Source: M55B144 sp964550615 (GTDB taxonomy: Bacteria; Bipolaricaulota; Bipolaricaulia; UBA7950; UBA9294). Taken from it: a stretch of DNA of 64,000 nucleotides. A program made the translations under genes and the position numbers. The notes beneath the pieces are model-generated. The model did not search any database, was not told the origin of the DNA, and worked only from the letters and a program-made list of their open reading frames with translations. This document shows, in pieces, positions 43,681-51,814 of the stretch (within the stretch, counting starts at the first letter, position 1; the number at the start of each line of letters is the position of its first letter). The stretch covers positions 15,640-79,639 of the forward strand of contig CAZKAB010000005.1 of assembly GCA_964550615.1 (NCBI GenBank), written 5' to 3'.

Positions 43681-44091
43681 ATGAATATGATCGCACATCC
43701 CATTGCCGACATGTTGACTCGGATCCGCAACGCGAACACGCAACTTCACCCTACGGTGTCTATGCCGCACTCAAAGATGAAGGAAGCGGTCGCTCGCATC
43801 CTGGAGGCTGAGGGGTACATAGAAAGCTACGAAGTGATAGCGGACGAACCGCAGCCTGAGCTCTCGCTGAAACTCAAGTACAAGGGCGAGCGGAGTCGTG
43901 CCAAGCGGGTGATCACCACGATCACGTTGGTGAGTAAGCCCAGCCGCCGGGTCTATGTGGGCAAGGATGAAGTTCCACAGCCACTGGGAGGCATGGGAAT
44001 CTGTATCCTATCGACCTCACAAGGGATTATTGCCGGTCACGAGGCAAGGGAGCGCGGAATCGGTGGCGAGGTTCTCTGCGAGGTATTTTAA
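43681..44091 (+). CDS. rpsH: 30S ribosomal protein S8
   Basis: A 136-residue S8 that binds the central domain of 16S rRNA. IAHPIADMLTRIRNANTQ is the N-terminus and the C-terminal signature runs STSQGIIAGHEARERGIGGE. The ATG at 43681 follows the rpsN stop by 10 nt with a modest GTAGAGAG. The longer frame starting within rpsN is not used. Confidence 0.97.
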   Translation: MNMIAHPIADMLTRIRNANTQLHPTVSMPHSKMKEAVARILEAEGYIESYEVIADEPQPELSLKLKYKGERSRAKRVITTITLVSKPSRRVYVGKDEVPQPLGGMGICILSTSQGIIAGHEARERGIGGEVLCEVF

Positions 44092-44102
44092 GGTGGTATG
44101 TC

Positions 44103-44654
44103 ATGTCTAAGGTAGGGAAGGTTCCAGTTACGATTCCCGATGGGGTCAAGGTCAACGTTTCGCAGGCATTGATCACGGTGGAAGGGAAGCACGGCCGCCT
44201 GCAGCAGACGTTCCGCCCCGATCTGGTCACTATCAAGATCGCGGAGGGAGCGGCGACGGTTACAAGGCAACAGGATGGTAAGCAGTATCGTGCCTTCCAC
44301 GGCCTCTACCGCAGTCTCTTGGCGAACATGGTGCACGGGGTGTCACAGAAGTGGGAGAAGTCTCTGCTGGTGAAAGGGCTTGGGTATCGTGCGCGCCTCC
44401 AAGGGAGTACGCTTGTCCTTGATCTTGGCTACTCGAATCCGATCGAGTATGAGCTTCCCGAAGGGGTAGAGGCGGAACTCCCAAACCCCAATGAGATCAT
44501 CTTGCGCGGGATTGACAAACAACAAGTTGGGCATGCGGCGGCCAAGATCCGAGCACTGCGTAAACCGAATGTGTACAGCGGCAAGGGAATTCGCTACAAG
44601 GATGAACAGGTGCTGCACAAAGCGGGCAAGCTCGGCGGACAGGTTGCTGGCTAG
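44103..44654 (+). CDS. rplF: 50S ribosomal protein L6
   Basis: A 183-residue L6 at the factor-binding centre. SKVGKVPVTIPDGV, then NMVHGVSQKWEKSLLVKGLG and the C-terminal signature KIRALRKPNVYSGKGIRYKD are present. It follows rpsH by 11 nt. Confidence 0.97.
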   Translation: MSKVGKVPVTIPDGVKVNVSQALITVEGKHGRLQQTFRPDLVTIKIAEGAATVTRQQDGKQYRAFHGLYRSLLANMVHGVSQKWEKSLLVKGLGYRARLQGSTLVLDLGYSNPIEYELPEGVEAELPNPNEIILRGIDKQQVGHAAAKIRALRKPNVYSGKGIRYKDEQVLHKAGKLGGQVAG

Positions 44655-44669
44655 GGAGAGTGAAACAAG

Positions 44670-45032
44670 ATGTCAAGGTTTGACAGGAAAGCGGAACGCG
44701 CAAAGCGACACCTGCGGATTCGAAAGAAAGTACACGGGACAGAGGCGCGACCGCGGCTGTGCGTGACCAAGAGCATCCGCAACATCTATGCGCAGGTAAT
44801 CGATGACGACACGGGCCGCACTCTGGTTTCTGCGTCTTCCTTGGATAAGGGGCTGCGCGATAGCGTGAACGGATGCAACGTCGCCGCTGCACAGCAAGTG
44901 GGTCGCCTTCTGGCAGAGCGCGCGACAGAGAAGGACATTAAGGCGGTCGTCTTTGACCGGGGCGGGCATCCGTATCATGGAGTGATTGCATCCCTGGCCG
45001 AGGCTTGTCGCAATGGAGGGCTGAGGTTTTGA
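44670..45032 (+). CDS. rplR: 50S ribosomal protein L18
   Basis: A 120-residue 5S-rRNA-binding protein. RHLRIRKKVHGTEARPRLCV, the VFDRGGHPYHGVIASLAEA segment and the ending CRNGGLRF are typical. The stop overlaps the rpsE start. Confidence 0.96.
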   Translation: MSRFDRKAERAKRHLRIRKKVHGTEARPRLCVTKSIRNIYAQVIDDDTGRTLVSASSLDKGLRDSVNGCNVAAAQQVGRLLAERATEKDIKAVVFDRGGHPYHGVIASLAEACRNGGLRF

Positions 45033-45550
45033 TCACCACGCGTACGCGTCGACCAACCGACGAGTTTGAGAACGAGATAATCGACATCAGGCGGGTCAGC
45101 AAGGTCACGAAAGGCGGCCGTAACCTGAAGTTTCGGGTCACACTTGTGGTCGGCGATCGCAAGGGACGAGTCGGCGTCGGACTCGGCAACACGACCGAAA
45201 TCCCGCGCGCCATCCAGCAGGCGATCCGAGACGCGAAGAAGAATATGATCACCGTCAACACGAACGGCGGCACGATTCCGCATGAGGTGATTGGGAAGTT
45301 CAAGGCAGGGAACGTGCTGCTGAAGCCGGCGCATCCTGGAACAGGGATCATAGCCGGCGTGACAGTGGGCGCTATCTGCCGTCTGGCGGGGATAAAAGAT
45401 GTGCTGACCAAGTCGCTGGGAACGACGAACCCTCTGACGTTGTCCAAGGCGGCCATTCAGGGTCTGAGCCAATTACGTAGCCGCGAGGAAGTCGATAGGT
45501 TGCGCGGGCGTTCGTCAGAGGCGAAAGAGGAGACAAAGGATGAAGCTTAA
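45029..45550 (+). CDS. rpsE: 30S ribosomal protein S5
   Basis: A 173-residue S5 at the decoding fidelity site. VSKVTKGGRNLKFRVTLVVG, then GVGLGNTTEIPRAIQQAI and VLLKPAHPGTGIIAGVTVGA are conserved. The TTG at 45029 overlaps the rplR TGA, with GGAGGG 8 nt upstream; the longer frame into rplR is not supported. rplO starts within its last codons, leaving no room for rpmD. Confidence 0.94.
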   Translation: MITTRTRRPTDEFENEIIDIRRVSKVTKGGRNLKFRVTLVVGDRKGRVGVGLGNTTEIPRAIQQAIRDAKKNMITVNTNGGTIPHEVIGKFKAGNVLLKPAHPGTGIIAGVTVGAICRLAGIKDVLTKSLGTTNPLTLSKAAIQGLSQLRSREEVDRLRGRSSEAKEETKDEA

Positions 45551-45986
45551 CGAACTTCGCCCGACGAAAGGGAGCACTCACGCACGCAAGCGGGTCGGTC
45601 GGGGCTACGGGTCCGGTCATGGGGGGCACGAGAGCGGCCGCGGAAACGGTGGGCAGAACTCACGAAGCGGTGGAGGAACCCGCCCTGGATACGAGGGAGG
45701 GCAGACTCCTGTTTGGATGCGCTTCCCAAAGCGGGGCTTCACCAACCATGCGCGAGTTGATTATGCCTGCGTAAACGTGGATACGCTCGCCGACCGGTTC
45801 GAGCCAAATGAAATGGTGTCTCTTGAACGATTGTGCGAGCTAAGGCTCGTGAAGGGAAGGCCGACTCGGCTGAAGATCTTGGGGAGAGGCGAACTCGATA
45901 GACCTCTCACCGTGCGGGCTCATCGATTCACTGATGAGGCGAGACGTAAGATCGAGCAGGCGGGTGGAAAGGCAGAGGTGGTGTGA
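45540..45986 (+). CDS. rplO: 50S ribosomal protein L15
   Basis: A 148-residue L15. LNELRPTKGSTHARKRVGRG, the glycine-rich HESGRGNGGQNSRSGGG and the GYEGGQTPVWMRFPKRGF segment are intact. It overlaps rpsE by 11 nt and secY by 4. The L30 gene that usually precedes it is missing. Confidence 0.96.
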   Translation: MKLNELRPTKGSTHARKRVGRGYGSGHGGHESGRGNGGQNSRSGGGTRPGYEGGQTPVWMRFPKRGFTNHARVDYACVNVDTLADRFEPNEMVSLERLCELRLVKGRPTRLKILGRGELDRPLTVRAHRFTDEARRKIEQAGGKAEVV

Positions 45987-47281
45987 GTATGTGGGAGAAG
46001 CTCAGTCATCTGTTCCGTGTTCCCGAATTGCGAGAGCGCATCATATTTACTCTGGGTGCGATCATTGTGTTCCGTCTGGGAACACACATCCCGGTTCCGG
46101 GAGTCGACCCTGAGGCTCTGAAGAACTTCTTCTCCAGCCAAGGAGGAGGAATCTTCGACTTCTTGAACATGTTCACCGGGGGAGCTCTTCAGCGCTTTTC
46201 GTTATTCGCGCTTGGGGTCACACCTTACATCAATGCGTCGATTATCTTCAGCCTTCTCACCGCCGTAGTTCCGAAGCTGAAGGAACTACAACAGCAGGGA
46301 CGCGAGGGCCGTCGCAAGATCACGACCTACACCCGCTGGTCGACGCTCGTCTTGGCCGTAGTTCAAGCGGCGACGATGAGTATGCTTATCGTCAATTGGG
46401 GCTTGAGCAAGGGGGGCCCGTGGTTCTATGTTACATCGGTAATCACCCTCACTACTGGAACGATCTTCCTGATGTGGCTCGGTGAACGAATGACTGAGAA
46501 CGGAATCGGCAACGGAATCAGTATGCTGATCATGATTGGTATTCTGTCCCGATTTCCGTCGCAGCTTACTTCCACGTACAACGATATCTCGACAGGAACG
46601 GTCAGCCCGTTCTGGGGAGTGGCTGTGATCCTCTTGTTCATCATCGTCATCGGTGGAGTCACGATGATCCAGCAGGGGCAGCGCAAGATTGTGATTCAGT
46701 ACGCCAAGCGTACGTCAGGTAGGCGCATCTACGGCGGGCACATGTCACATCTGCCGATTCGGGTTAACCAAGGTGGAGTCATCCCGATCATCTTCGCATC
46801 GGCGCTATTGACGATGCCCACAACCCTGACACAATTCGTTCCTGCACTGTCTTGGCTGACTCCATATGTGAAGAACGGGAGCCTGCCTTACATCATCGTT
46901 TACGTGCTCCTGATCTTCTTCTTCACCTACTTCTACAGCTCGATTGTCTTCGATCCTCAGGATGTGGCAAAGAACGTACGCGAGTCGGGCGGATTCATTC
47001 CCGGAGTACGTCCGGGAAAACCAACGGCTGACTACATCTCCGGCGTGCTGAACAGAATCCTACTGGTCGGAGCCGTGTTCCTGGCCGCGATCGCTGTGCT
47101 GCCGTACTTGTTTGCCTGGGTGAGCGGAATCAGAGGCATGTATCTGATCGGTGGAACATCATTGTTGATCGTTGTCGGTGTCGGATTGGACACGATCATG
47201 CAGATCGAGGCGCACTTGGTGATGCGGCACTACGAGAGCCTTACCAAGTCGGGCGGACTGCTGGGACGAAGGAAAGGATAA
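45983..47281 (+). CDS. secY: Preprotein translocase subunit SecY
   Basis: The 432-residue membrane channel of the Sec translocon with ten predicted membrane segments. RIIFTLGAIIVFRLGTHIPV is the first, the plug region reads GGIFDFLNMFTGGALQRFS, and the cytoplasmic loops PQDVAKNVRESGGFIPGVRPG and IMQIEAHLVMRHY end the family match. The GTG at 45983 overlaps the rplO stop; an ATG at 45989 is possible. Confidence 0.96.
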   Translation: MSMWEKLSHLFRVPELRERIIFTLGAIIVFRLGTHIPVPGVDPEALKNFFSSQGGGIFDFLNMFTGGALQRFSLFALGVTPYINASIIFSLLTAVVPKLKELQQQGREGRRKITTYTRWSTLVLAVVQAATMSMLIVNWGLSKGGPWFYVTSVITLTTGTIFLMWLGERMTENGIGNGISMLIMIGILSRFPSQLTSTYNDISTGTVSPFWGVAVILLFIIVIGGVTMIQQGQRKIVIQYAKRTSGRRIYGGHMSHLPIRVNQGGVIPIIFASALLTMPTTLTQFVPALSWLTPYVKNGSLPYIIVYVLLIFFFTYFYSSIVFDPQDVAKNVRESGGFIPGVRPGKPTADYISGVLNRILLVGAVFLAAIAVLPYLFAWVSGIRGMYLIGGTSLLIVVGVGLDTIMQIEAHLVMRHYESLTKSGGLLGRRKG

Positions 47282-47286
47282 GCAAT

Positions 47287-47913
47287 ATGCTGACACGTAT
47301 CGTGCTTCTTGGGCCTCCGGGTGCGGGGAAGGGAACACAGGCGAAACTCCTTGCGAAGGAAACGGGTCTCTTACACCTATCGACCGGCGATATCCTGAGA
47401 GATGAGGTCAATCGCGGCACCGATCTGGGACGTGAAGCGAAGGGGTACATGGATCGTGGCGATCTTGTTCCCGATTCCCTGATCATCAACATGATCGAGG
47501 GACGGATCGATTCGGCCGATGGATTCATTCTGGATGGATTTCCCCGAACGGCCGCGCAGGCATCCGCATTGGAGGAGATCACCAAGATTGACGTGGCGAT
47601 CAACATTGATCTGTCGCGCGATGACGTCATCTCCCGGCTTTCGTCGCGACGCGTCTGCCGGGGCTGTGGGAGAATATACAACTTGCTGTTCAATCCGCCG
47701 ACGGACAAGGACAAATGCGAAGCCTGTGGCGGCGAATTGTTTCAGCGAGATGATGATCGACGGGAAGTAATCGAGAATCGATTCGATGTCTATATGCAAG
47801 CGACAGCACCGTTGATTGATTTCTACGGCGAACGTGGCTTGCTGCAAGATGTCGATGGCTCACAGCCGACTGACAAGGTTTCGTCGCAGATTCTCGCCAT
47901 GCTTGACGAATGA
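47287..47913 (+). CDS. adk: Adenylate kinase with zinc-binding lid
   Basis: A 208-residue enzyme balancing AMP, ADP and ATP. LGPPGAGKGTQA is the P-loop, STGDILRDE binds AMP and LDGFPRTAAQA follows. The lid contains CRGCGRIYN and CEACGGELFQRDDD, a four-cysteine zinc site as in Gram-positive and thermophile enzymes. It starts 5 nt after secY and overlaps map by 4 nt. Confidence 0.97.
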   Translation: MLTRIVLLGPPGAGKGTQAKLLAKETGLLHLSTGDILRDEVNRGTDLGREAKGYMDRGDLVPDSLIINMIEGRIDSADGFILDGFPRTAAQASALEEITKIDVAINIDLSRDDVISRLSSRRVCRGCGRIYNLLFNPPTDKDKCEACGGELFQRDDDRREVIENRFDVYMQATAPLIDFYGERGLLQDVDGSQPTDKVSSQILAMLDE

Positions 47914-48662
47914 TAACGCTGAAGACATCGGACGAAATCGACACGATGCGTGAGAACGGGGGGCTGCTGGCCTCCTGTTTGCATGAAATCAGTTTGCATG
48001 TGGCTTCGGGCAAGAACACGGAGTCGCTGGATCGAATGGCCGAGAATCTTATCCGTCAGGCGGGGGCGTCGCCGGCATTCAAGGGATACAACGGATACCC
48101 GGCCACGATCTGCGCATCGATTAACGCTGAGGTTGTGCATGGGATTCCTTCCAAGAAGCGCGTATTGCACGATGGAGACATACTCTCCATCGATATCGGA
48201 TTGGTGAAGGATGGATTGTACAGCGACATGGCGACTACCGTACCTGTGGGCGAGATAGATTCAAACGCAGAGTACCTGCTGCGCATAACAGAGCAAAGCT
48301 TGTGGCAGGGGATCGAACAGGTTAGAATAGGTAATCGTTTGTCGGATATTTCGCACGCCATCGGTGCCTTTGTTGAGAATGCGGGGCTTCATGTCGTGAC
48401 GGAGTATGTTGGACATGGGATAGGGAGAAGCCTTCACGAGGATCCCCAAATCCCTAATTTCGGTCCACCGGGGCGCGGCCCGCGGCTGCGGGCGGGAATG
48501 GTCATCGCTATCGAACCGATGGTGAAACTTGATTCCGAACCGACCAGGGTTCTCGACGACGAGTGGACCGTTGTGACGGCTACAAGGGGACTGGCGGCAC
48601 ATTTTGAGCATACAGTCGCCCTGACAGATACGGGGTTGGAGATTCTGACCTTGAGGAGGTGA
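47910..48662 (+). CDS. map: Methionine aminopeptidase, type I
   Basis: A 250-residue enzyme that removes the initiator methionine. The metal ligands appear in LSIDIGLVKDGLYSDMA (both aspartates), GHGIGRSLHEDP (histidine), IEPMV (glutamate) and the C-terminal FEHT glutamate; HGIP carries the substrate-binding histidine. The N-terminal SH3-binding zinc extension of type Ic enzymes is absent. Translationally coupled to adk. Confidence 0.97.
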   Translation: MITLKTSDEIDTMRENGGLLASCLHEISLHVASGKNTESLDRMAENLIRQAGASPAFKGYNGYPATICASINAEVVHGIPSKKRVLHDGDILSIDIGLVKDGLYSDMATTVPVGEIDSNAEYLLRITEQSLWQGIEQVRIGNRLSDISHAIGAFVENAGLHVVTEYVGHGIGRSLHEDPQIPNFGPPGRGPRLRAGMVIAIEPMVKLDSEPTRVLDDEWTVVTATRGLAAHFEHTVALTDTGLEILTLRR

Positions 48663-48673
48663 ATGAAGACGTA

Positions 48674-48949
48674 GTGGCAAAGACGAGAGCGGATGCGCGT
48701 AGTCAAAGAAGGAAGACACCGTCGGCACCCGGGCAGAGCAAGGACGTAATCCGTCAACGCGGAGAGGTCATTGAAAGCCTTCCGAGCTCTATGTTTCGGG
48801 TGCAGCTCACGAATGGCCATGTTGTCCTTTGTCATATCTCAGGCAAGATTCGCAAGCACTACATCCGGATCCTTACGGGTGATCGCGTGATTGTGGAGTT
48901 CTCGCCCTATGATTTGACGAAGGGACGAATCGTATATCGTGAGAGCTAG
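48674..48949 (+). CDS. infA: Translation initiation factor IF-1 with basic N-terminal extension
   Basis: A 91-residue IF-1. The OB-fold core runs from DVIRQRGEVIESLPSSMFRV through NGHVVLCHISGKIRKHYIRI to GDRVIVEFSPYDLTKGRI. It is preceded by about 20 extra residues (AKTRADARSQRRKTPSAPG), rich in arginine and lysine; most IF-1 proteins start directly at the core. The GTG at 48674 lies about 10 nt after GGAGGTGA; a GTG at 48659 overlapping the map stop would lengthen the extension by five residues. Confidence 0.92.
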   Translation: MAKTRADARSQRRKTPSAPGQSKDVIRQRGEVIESLPSSMFRVQLTNGHVVLCHISGKIRKHYIRILTGDRVIVEFSPYDLTKGRIVYRES

Positions 48950-48967
48950 CCACAACGTCGACTAACG

Positions 48968-49081
48968 ATGAAGGTTCGAAGCTCAGTTAAGAAAATGTGC
49001 GCTAAGTGCAAGGTTATTCGTCGCAGTGGTCGGATGATGATCATCTGCAAGAATCCTAAACACAAGCAGCGACAAGGCTAG
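48968..49081 (+). CDS. rpmJ: 50S ribosomal protein L36
   Basis: A 37-residue L36. It begins MKVRSSVKKMCAKCKVIRR, and the later cysteine and histidine in IICKNPKHKQRQG complete the C-C-C-H zinc site. It lies 18 nt after infA, in the usual place between infA and rpsM. Confidence 0.97.
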   Translation: MKVRSSVKKMCAKCKVIRRSGRMMIICKNPKHKQRQG

Positions 49082-49093
49082 GGGGATTAGACT

Positions 49094-49459
49094 ATGGCGC
49101 GAATAGCCGGGGTTAACCTACCCAACGACAAGAGAATCGAGATAGGATTGACATATATCTACGGTATCGGCCGGACGCGTGCAACGGAGATCGTCCACAA
49201 AACAGGGATTTCTCCAGAAGTGCGCGTGAAAGATCTTACCGAACAAGAGGTGGCCGCACTCAGGCGCGAGGTTGAGGAATACCTTGTCGAGGGAGACCTA
49301 CGCAGACGGGTTTTCTCAAGCATACAGCGGCTGAAGGATATCAACGCATATCGCGGCATCCGCCACAAGCGACGCCTTCCGGTGCACGGACAACGAACAA
49401 GATCGAATGCGCGCACCTGGAAAGGTCCACGACCGGCCAAAGCAGGAAAGAAGAGGTAG
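49094..49459 (+). CDS. rpsM: 30S ribosomal protein S13
   Basis: A 121-residue S13 in the 30S head contacting the P-site tRNA. RIAGVNLPNDKRIEIGLTYI, then YRGIRHKRRLPVHGQRTRSN and the basic tail KGPRPAKAGKKR are typical. GGGGGAT lies before the ATG, which is the first alpha-operon gene after rpmJ. Confidence 0.97.
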   Translation: MARIAGVNLPNDKRIEIGLTYIYGIGRTRATEIVHKTGISPEVRVKDLTEQEVAALRREVEEYLVEGDLRRRVFSSIQRLKDINAYRGIRHKRRLPVHGQRTRSNARTWKGPRPAKAGKKR

Positions 49460-49461
49460 GG

Positions 49462-49812
49462 ATGGCGAAAAACATCAAACTTGAGCGTGCGAACATCCAT
49501 ATTCATGCGACGTACAACAACACGATCATCACTGTGTGCGATACGAATGACAACCCAATTACCTGGAAGAGTCCGGGTATGGTGGGATACAAAGGGTCAC
49601 GGAAGGGTACGCCGTTCGCTGCTCAGATTGCGGCAGAGGCCCTCGTACGCGAGATGAAAGACTACGGAATTCGCTCCGTCAGCATCGCTGTGAAAGGAAC
49701 TGGATCAGGAAGGCAATCCGTGGTACAGACGATCAAAGGATCGGGTATCCGAGTGGAAGAAGTTAAGAATGTTACACCGGTTTCCCATAGTAGCAACAAG
49801 GGGAGACGATAA
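49462..49812 (+). CDS. rpsK: 30S ribosomal protein S11
   Basis: A 116-residue S11 of the platform. ANIHIHATYNNTIITVCDT, then GYKGSRKGTPFAAQIAAE and VKGTGSGRQSVVQTIKGSGI cover the family. Its stop overlaps the rpsD start by one base. Confidence 0.97.
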   Translation: MAKNIKLERANIHIHATYNNTIITVCDTNDNPITWKSPGMVGYKGSRKGTPFAAQIAAEALVREMKDYGIRSVSIAVKGTGSGRQSVVQTIKGSGIRVEEVKNVTPVSHSSNKGRR

Positions 49813-50435
49813 TGGGACGAGACACAGGGCCGAAGTGCAAAAGGTGTCGCAGAGAGGGCGAGAAGCTTTTCTTGAAAGGCGATCGCTGCTATACGCAGAG
49901 CTGCCCGATGTCGAGCCGAAGCTATCCACCGGGGGAACGGGCGAGGAAACACCGCTCACGGCGAAGCCAGTATCAATTGCACCTGCGTGAGAAGCAGAAG
50001 GCGCGACGGATATACGGTGTGCGCGAGAGGCAGTTCCGCAGTTACGTTGCATGGGCGAAACGCCAGAAAGGGGTCACCGGCGAAGCTCTTCTCACATTGC
50101 TTGAGCGCCGGCTAGACAACACCGTCTATCGGGCCGGATTTGCCACGTCACGCGATCAAGCGCGACAGCTGATTACGCACGGGCACATTGAATTGAACGG
50201 TCGAGCGACGAACATCCCGTCTGTGCTTCTACGGTCGGGAGACACCGTCACAGTCAAAGAGGCGAGGCGCGCGCGTGTGAAGGGAATACTCGAATCAAGC
50301 GGTAAACGCGAGGCTCCTAGCTGGCTGGAGAGGGATCTCGAGGCGATGAAGTTTCAAACGATCGCGCCTCCCAACTTGGAGGAGACAGGTTACACGATCG
50401 CTGCCAACCTGATCGTCGAATTCTACTCCCGCTAG
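49812..50435 (+). CDS. rpsD: 30S ribosomal protein S4, zinc-binding type
   Basis: A 207-residue S4, the primary binder of the 16S 5' domain. The N-terminus has CKRCRREGEKLFLKGDRCYT and a fourth cysteine in QSCPM, the zinc form. The S4 RNA-binding domain is LERRLDNTVYRAGFATSRDQ, then ARQLITHGHIELNG. S4 often represses the alpha operon; no leader structure was identified. Confidence 0.97.
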   Translation: MGRDTGPKCKRCRREGEKLFLKGDRCYTQSCPMSSRSYPPGERARKHRSRRSQYQLHLREKQKARRIYGVRERQFRSYVAWAKRQKGVTGEALLTLLERRLDNTVYRAGFATSRDQARQLITHGHIELNGRATNIPSVLLRSGDTVTVKEARRARVKGILESSGKREAPSWLERDLEAMKFQTIAPPNLEETGYTIAANLIVEFYSR

Positions 50436-50444
50436 GAGGTTAAT

Positions 50445-51383
50445 ATGGGTGAGTTGATCTTTCCTCAGGAAGTAAAGATTGAGGAACTCAAGAATAAGCA
50501 TGGGCGAGTCGTAATCGAGCCACTGGAGCGCGGGTTTGCTTCCACGCTTGGCAACAGCCTGCGCCGTACCCTACTCTCGGCGATCCCCGGGGCTGCAGTG
50601 GTGCGCGTCAATTTTGCCGGCAAGTACCATGAGTACGACACCATCGAAGGGGTCAAAGAGGATATTCTGGAGATTATCCTCAACATTAAGGGGTTGGCGC
50701 TGAGGGTACACATTGACGAGCCGGCGCGACTCACTATCGAGAAACAAGGGCCGTGTGACGTGACGGCGGCGGACATGGTGCTCTCACCCGGCGTTGAGGT
50801 TATCAATCCGGATCTTCACATTGCAACGCTGAACGAGAAGGGTGAGCTGGAGATAGAGCTGGAGGTAGAAACTGGGTACGGATACCGTCCGGCGGAGATG
50901 AACCGGCTGGAGAATGCGCCTCTTGCAGTGATTCCGATTGACGCGGACTTCTCGCCGGTTAAACGGGTGAACTTCACTGTTGAAGACACACGCGTGGGTG
51001 GGAAAACCGGGTACGAGCGATTGATCCTGGACATAACCACAGATGGTGGGATCAAGCCGGAAGAAGCACTGTCAGAGGCGGCGCTCATCCTGCGTCGGCA
51101 TCTCGATCTGTTCCAAGGATTTGCCGAGCATCCGTTCGGGCTTGTGACTGAGGGACAGGAAGAGGAAGAGGGTTTGAGCACGATTCTCTTGAGCGAGCTG
51201 GACATTGATCAGCGCGCGTGCAATCTCCTGCAAGAGGCGGAGATTACTACTTTGGCTGAGCTTGTTGCCCGGCCCCGTGAGGAGCTGCTCGACATCCACG
51301 GCTTTGGTGCGAAGACCTTGAGTAAGGTGGAAGACCGCCTCCGTGAGCTGGGGTACTCACTCAAGGGAGAAGGAGAGATCTAG
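50445..51383 (+). CDS. rpoA: DNA-directed RNA polymerase subunit alpha
   Basis: A 312-residue alpha subunit. The N-terminal dimerisation domain contains PLERGFASTLGNSLRRTLLS and the beta-binding region around VKEDILEIILNIKGL. After an acidic linker the C-terminal domain has LSELDIDQRACNLLQEAEI and LDIHGFGAKTLSKVEDRL, which bind UP elements and activators. TAGGAGGTTAAT precedes the ATG. Confidence 0.97.
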   Translation: MGELIFPQEVKIEELKNKHGRVVIEPLERGFASTLGNSLRRTLLSAIPGAAVVRVNFAGKYHEYDTIEGVKEDILEIILNIKGLALRVHIDEPARLTIEKQGPCDVTAADMVLSPGVEVINPDLHIATLNEKGELEIELEVETGYGYRPAEMNRLENAPLAVIPIDADFSPVKRVNFTVEDTRVGGKTGYERLILDITTDGGIKPEEALSEAALILRRHLDLFQGFAEHPFGLVTEGQEEEEGLSTILLSELDIDQRACNLLQEAEITTLAELVARPREELLDIHGFGAKTLSKVEDRLRELGYSLKGEGEI

Positions 51384-51385
51384 AG

Positions 51386-51736
51386 ATGAGGCACAGACGG
51401 GACAAAGACAAGCTAGGAATGACAAAGACCCACCGCGATAGCGTGCTCGCCAACATTGCCAGCGGTCTTATCCTCAACAGCAGGGTTGACACTACCCTTG
51501 AGAGGGCGAAGGCGACTCAACGTTATGCAGAGCGTATGATCACATTGGCGCGTCGAGGCGACCTGCACGCGCGCAGAATCGTGTTCTCCCGCCTTCAGAA
51601 CAAGGCGGCTGTCGACAAGCTGTTCAGCGAAATAGGCGAGCAATACAAAGACCGCGCCGGTGGCTACACGCGCGTAGTGAAGCTTGGCCCTCGTCGCGGC
51701 GACGGCGCCGAGATCGCTCGGCTGATGTTAGTCTAG
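51386..51736 (+). CDS. rplQ: 50S ribosomal protein L17
   Basis: A 116-residue L17 at the tunnel exit. MRHRRDKDKLGMTKTHRDSV, then LEREKATQRYAERMITLA in the form LERAKATQRYAERM, and GGYTRVVKLGPRRGDGAEIA end the protein. It closes the alpha operon and the whole ribosomal block. Confidence 0.97.
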   Translation: MRHRRDKDKLGMTKTHRDSVLANIASGLILNSRVDTTLERAKATQRYAERMITLARRGDLHARRIVFSRLQNKAAVDKLFSEIGEQYKDRAGGYTRVVKLGPRRGDGAEIARLMLV

Positions 51737-51768
51737 TGAACTAGATCTCCAAGAAAGTACTTGAGTGT

Positions 51769-51806
51769 GCCCCTTTTCGTTCGTGATACAACGGATGCGA
51801 AGGGGC
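51769..51806 (+). terminator. Imperfect stem-loop after rplQ
   Basis: GCCCCTTTTCG (51769-51779) can pair with CGAAGGGGC (51798-51806) with a 2-nt bulge, enclosing an 18-nt loop. T-rich bases follow on both sides. It is the only structure near the end of the ribosomal block and lies between convergent genes. Confidence 0.35.
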
Positions 51807-51814
51807 GCTTGTAT

